A stretch of DNA of 64,000 bases, taken from positions 1-64,000 of the forward strand of contig NZ_JACHGJ010000010.1 of assembly GCF_014207565.1 (NCBI RefSeq). The letters run 5' to 3'. Source of the DNA: Spirochaeta isovalerica. Its GTDB lineage: Bacteria; Spirochaetota; Spirochaetia; DSM-2461. Made by a program: the position numbers and the translations under genes. Position 1 is the stretch's first letter, and every line of letters starts with the position of its first letter. The notes beneath the pieces were generated by a model that made no database searches, had not been told where the DNA came from, and was given only the letters and a program-made list of their open reading frames with translations. This document shows, one piece after another, positions 61,544 to 64,000 of this stretch.

Positions 61544-62221
61544 ATGAAGCACGGTAAGAAATACAAAGAAGCCGCAGCAAAAGTTGACAGAGATGCTCTT
61601 TATACCTATGAAGATGCTCTTTCTCTTGTAAAAGAGCTCGCTTTTGCGAAATTCGATGAAACTATCGAAATGGCAGTGAATCTTAATCTTAAGAAAAGCC
61701 ACACAGTTCGTGACACACTGGTTCTTCCTCATCAGTTTTCCGGTGAGAAAAAAGTGCTCGTTTTTGCAAAAGGCGAAAAAGCTACAGAGGCGGAAGAAGC
61801 CGGTGCGGCTTATGTCGGAGCTGAAGAGCTTGTTGAAAAAATCAAAGGCGGATGGCTTGATTTTGATGTCTGTGTTGCTACTCCCGATATGATGAGGGAA
61901 GTTGGTAAACTCGGACCGGTTCTTGGAAGAAGAGGCCTTATGCCTAACCCTAAAACAAGAACTGTAACGATGGATATTAAAGGTGCAATCGCGGAACTTC
62001 AGAAGGGTCGTGTTGAGTATCGTGCCGATAAAACCGGCGTTGTTCATCTTCCTGTTGGAAAAGTTTCCATGGATCCTGCACAGGTGAAGGAAAATATCGA
62101 TGTTTTTATGTCTGAACTTGTGAAGAAGAGACCTAGTGATGTTAAAGGCGACTTTATCAAAACTGCTGCTGTTTCTTCCACAATGGGGCCCGGCGTCAGA
62201 ATCGCTGTTGGTGCCAACTAA
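61544..62221 (+). CDS. rplA: Ribosomal protein L1
   Basis: The 225-residue protein has the L1 signature [25 protein letters not shown] and the N-terminal [11 protein letters not shown]. One base separates it from rplK. It builds the L1 stalk and probably represses its own operon. Confidence 0.98.
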   Translation: MKHGKKYKEAAAKVDRDALYTYEDALSLVKELAFAKFDETIEMAVNLNLKKSHTVRDTLVLPHQFSGEKKVLVFAKGEKATEAEEAGAAYVGAEELVEKIKGGWLDFDVCVATPDMMREVGKLGPVLGRRGLMPNPKTRTVTMDIKGAIAELQKGRVEYRADKTGVVHLPVGKVSMDPAQVKENIDVFMSELVKKRPSDVKGDFIKTAAVSSTMGPGVRIAVGAN

Positions 62222-62238
62222 GGGCAAAGGAGAAAGAA

Positions 62239-62850
62239 ATGGCTGAAGTTAAAATACAGCAGAGTAAAATAGACGCCGTTAAATCTCTGAAGGAAGCATT
62301 CGGTGAAGCAAATGACTTCATTTTTGCAGATTTCAGAGGAATTAACGTAGAAAAAGTAACTGAGTTGAGAAGGAAGCTTCGCGAAGGTGATGCTGAACTT
62401 AAAGTTGTAAAAAACAACTATGCTAAGATTGCTTTTAAAGAACTTGATCATCCCGAAGTCGCCGAGTTCCTTGTTGGACCCACGGCTGTGGCTATGATTA
62501 AAGGTGAAGCTGGTGCAGCTGCTAAAACTCTTGTTGAATTCGAAAGTGAGACTCCTCTTAAACTTAAAAGCGGTTTGATTGGTGGTGAGCTTTTCGATCT
62601 TGAGAAGATTGTGGCTTTTTCCAAGCTTCCCACGAAGAAAGAGCTTATTCAGATGCTTCTTTTTGCAATCCAGGGTACTACAACCAAGCTTGTTAGAACT
62701 CTTCAGGCTGTTGCAGATAAGAAAGCGGAAGAAGGTGATGCTTCTGCAGTACCTACTGCTGAGGAAGCTGCTCCGGCTGAAGAGGCGGCTCCGGCTGCTC
62801 CTGCAGAAGATGCTGCACCCGCGGCTGATGCGGAAGCTTCCGCAGAATAA
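62239..62850 (+). CDS. rplJ: Ribosomal protein L10 with acidic Ala-rich tail
   Basis: The 203-residue protein has the L10 N-terminal domain (FADFRGINVEKVTELRRKLREGDAELKVVKNN). The helix that binds L7/L12 dimers follows. Residues after about 172 form a low-complexity tail of Ala, Glu and Pro (repeats of EEAAPA), some 30 residues longer than most L10 proteins. The gap to rplA is only 17 bases, too short for the usual L10 leader. AAAGGAG precedes the ATG. Confidence 0.97.
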   Translation: MAEVKIQQSKIDAVKSLKEAFGEANDFIFADFRGINVEKVTELRRKLREGDAELKVVKNNYAKIAFKELDHPEVAEFLVGPTAVAMIKGEAGAAAKTLVEFESETPLKLKSGLIGGELFDLEKIVAFSKLPTKKELIQMLLFAIQGTTTKLVRTLQAVADKKAEEGDASAVPTAEEAAPAEEAAPAAPAEDAAPAADAEASAE

Positions 62851-63057
62851 TAAGTCCTTCAGGGATTTTTTAGTTGTGAATGTTGCGGCTTAGCCGCTCA
62901 TAGGTCAGTCTTTGTGCCGGAGACAGTTTCCGGCATGTAAGGTTGGCGAAAAATAAATCAGGCCCGCCTGGCGGGCATATGAAAATATTTATTGCAGCGT
63001 TAGTCTTCTAAACGTGTTGTGTGCTATCGTTGCGTAAAAAATTAAGGAGAAGATAAT
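62851..63057 (+). promoter_or_regulatory. Structured 207-base region between rplJ and rplL
   Basis: Three perfect hairpins in a row: GCGGC-TTA-GCCGC (62885-62897), TGCCGGA/TCCGGCA (62915-62935) and GCCCGC-CTG-GCGGGC (62962-62976). None is followed by a proper U-tract, so they look like processing or stabilising elements or an attenuator rather than a full terminator. The gap is unusually long for these genes. Confidence 0.65.
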
Positions 63058-63438
63058 ATGGCAGCACTTACTAATGACCAGATTCTGGAAGCAGTAGCAA
63101 ATATGACAGTTCTTGAGGTTTCTGAACTGATCAAAGCTATGGAAGAAAAATTTGATGTATCTGCAGCAGCTCCCGTTATGGTAGCTGGTGGAGCAGCAGC
63201 ACCCGGTGCGGCGGCCGCTGAAGAGCAGTCTGAATTCGACGTAATCCTCAAAGGATTCGGAGATAAGAAAATTGCTGTAATCAAAGCTGTAAGAGAAATT
63301 ACTGGTCTCGGTCTTAAAGAGGCTAAAGAAGTAGTTGAAGCTGGAGATAAAGCTGTTAAAGAAGGCGTTTCCAAAGAAGAAGCTGAAACTATTAAAGCTA
63401 AACTCGAGGAAGCTGGCGCATCAGTTGAGCTTAAATAG
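63058..63438 (+). CDS. rplL: Ribosomal protein L7/L12
   Basis: The 126-residue protein has the N-terminal dimerisation helix, an Ala/Gly/Pro-rich hinge ([17 protein letters not shown]) and the conserved C-terminal domain ([31 protein letters not shown]). TTAAGGAG precedes the ATG. Confidence 0.98.
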   Translation: MAALTNDQILEAVANMTVLEVSELIKAMEEKFDVSAAAPVMVAGGAAAPGAAAAEEQSEFDVILKGFGDKKIAVIKAVREITGLGLKEAKEVVEAGDKAVKEGVSKEEAETIKAKLEEAGASVELK

Positions 63439-63472
63439 TAGAGTTTCTAACTAATAAAAGACTTTCTCGTTA

Positions 63473-63504
63473 AACCACTGGGATAAATTTCTATCCCGGT
63501 GGTT
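63473..63504 (+). promoter_or_regulatory. Hairpin between rplL and rpoB
   Basis: A 13-base-pair stem with one G-T pair (63473-63485 with 63492-63504), loop AATTTC, without a U-tract. It probably attenuates read-through or marks a ribonuclease III cut, lowering rpoB expression relative to rplL. Confidence 0.6.
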
Positions 63505-63526
63505 ATATATTGTCAGGGGGTATTGA

Positions 63527-64000
63527 GTGTTTACACGAGATAAGGATACTAAACGAGTATTTATTGGTGATGAGATTGAAGAGGTAATTGAGTTACCTGA
63601 TCTTATCAGTATACAGCTCACATCATACGACAACTTTCTTCAGAGAAATACTCTGTTGAAGGGAGAAGCTCTCAACAATCAGGGTCTGGAAGAAGTATTT
63701 CAGTCAATTTTCCCTATAGAAAGTACCAACGGTGAGCTGGTGCTGGAATATGTTAATTATACCCTCGATGAAGATAATGTCCCTCTCTCTGAGGCTGAGT
63801 GCAAAAAGAAAGGCTTGACCTATGCAGTTCCGGTCAAGGCTAAAATAAATCTGATATTCCAGTCTACCGGAGAAATCCGGCAGAAAGATATATATATGGG
63901 AGACATCCCCTTAATGACTGACAGGGGTACCTTTATTATTAATGGTGCTGAAAGGGTTGTCGTTTCTCAGATCCACCGGTCTCCCGGTGTAATTTTCTCT
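63527..64000 (+). CDS. rpoB: RNA polymerase beta subunit (5' part, runs off window)
   Basis: The first 158 codons are present. GTG at 63527 follows AGGGGG. The protein shows the N-terminal beta motifs LPDLISIQLTSYDNFLQ, IYMGDIPLMTDRGTFIINGAERVVVSQIHRSPGV. It forms the catalytic pincer of RNA polymerase and is the target of rifampicin; the resistance cluster lies beyond the window. Confidence 0.97.
   Translation, partial: MFTRDKDTKRVFIGDEIEEVIELPDLISIQLTSYDNFLQRNTLLKGEALNNQGLEEVFQSIFPIESTNGELVLEYVNYTLDEDNVPLSEAECKKKGLTYAVPVKAKINLIFQSTGEIRQKDIYMGDIPLMTDRGTFIINGAERVVVSQIHRSPGVIFS

Noticed and set aside
61517-62227. Minus-strand frame of 236 codons over rplA
   Set aside because: Antisense to L1; Phe/Cys/Asn-rich noise.
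1-64000. Prophage, transposon or defence island
   Set aside because: No integrase, transposase, phage structural, restriction or Cas genes were found. The tRNA-end repeat is the only hint of past integration.

Overview
The window looks like chromosomal DNA of a free-living, probably anaerobic and marine or saline spirochaete (Spirochaetaceae-like). This is inferred from gene content, not from a marker search: a FecR/PEGA-type membrane protein, an unusually dense set of pyrophosphate and polyphosphate enzymes, a probable sodium-pumping membrane pyrophosphatase, two Na/Pi transporters, a TctCBA carboxylate transporter, and the order tRNA-Thr, rpmG, tRNA-Trp, secE, nusG, rplKAJL, rpoB. Genes lie on both strands in short operons. 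I see no prophage, insertion sequence or CRISPR array.

Layout. 1-4.2 kb (minus): a large PEPCK-like protein cut by the window edge, a small winged-helix regulator and a serine acetyltransferase. 4.2-5.9 kb (plus): a lysine 2,3-aminomutase/EpmB-like radical SAM enzyme and a Nudix hydrolase. 5.9-10.3 kb (plus): a three-gene phosphorelay (solute-binding sensor kinase, Rcp1-like receiver, receiver/PAS/kinase/receiver hybrid). 10.3-13.0 kb (minus): a zinc/manganese-type ABC importer whose ATPase carries an N-terminal DUF1893-like domain and whose promoter holds a MerR-like operator. 13.0-13.6 kb: two identical initiator tRNA genes and a duplicated palindromic unit containing the tRNA 3' end and its terminator. 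13.6-16 kb: PrsW-type protease, HisC and an Lrp-type regulator. 16-26.7 kb: ClpB, a protein with an embedded HPr-like domain, a phosphoesterase with a likely leaderless promoter, thioredoxin, ArgH, a FecR/PEGA protein, a DgkA-type kinase and a Nudix-SixA fusion. 26.7-39.9 kb: phosphofructokinase and polyphosphate kinase, an Na/Pi transporter operon behind a sigma-54 promoter next to a kinase/NtrC-type pair, membrane pyrophosphatase and a lipoprotein. 40-52.5 kb: a membrane protein, TctCBA, a PPX1/prune-type exopolyphosphatase, a LysR regulator, PhoU-like plus PiT phosphate permease, a second Na/Pi transporter and butyrate kinase. 52.5-59.8 kb: a BMP-type nucleoside/sugar ABC importer (minus), PRPP synthetase and an FGGY kinase (plus). 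59.9-64 kb: the ribosomal/RNA polymerase cluster, ending inside rpoB.

How the genes fit together. Many genes handle inorganic phosphate, PPi or polyphosphate: the PPi-type PEPCK candidate, phosphofructokinase, Ppk1, exopolyphosphatase, membrane PPase, three phosphate transporters, and two proteins with weak CYTH-like patterns. This suggests an energy economy in which PPi and polyphosphate stand in for ATP and are tied to a sodium gradient. The sigma-54 promoter links one phosphate transporter operon to a dedicated two-component system. The BMP importer, PRPP synthetase and sugar kinase are consistent with nucleoside or pentose salvage. Butyrate kinase suggests either butyrate or branched-acid fermentation.

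Limits: all calls come from reading the sequence and remembered family motifs. No database search was run. Several starts were moved from the longest open frame to positions with a Shine-Dalgarno sequence.
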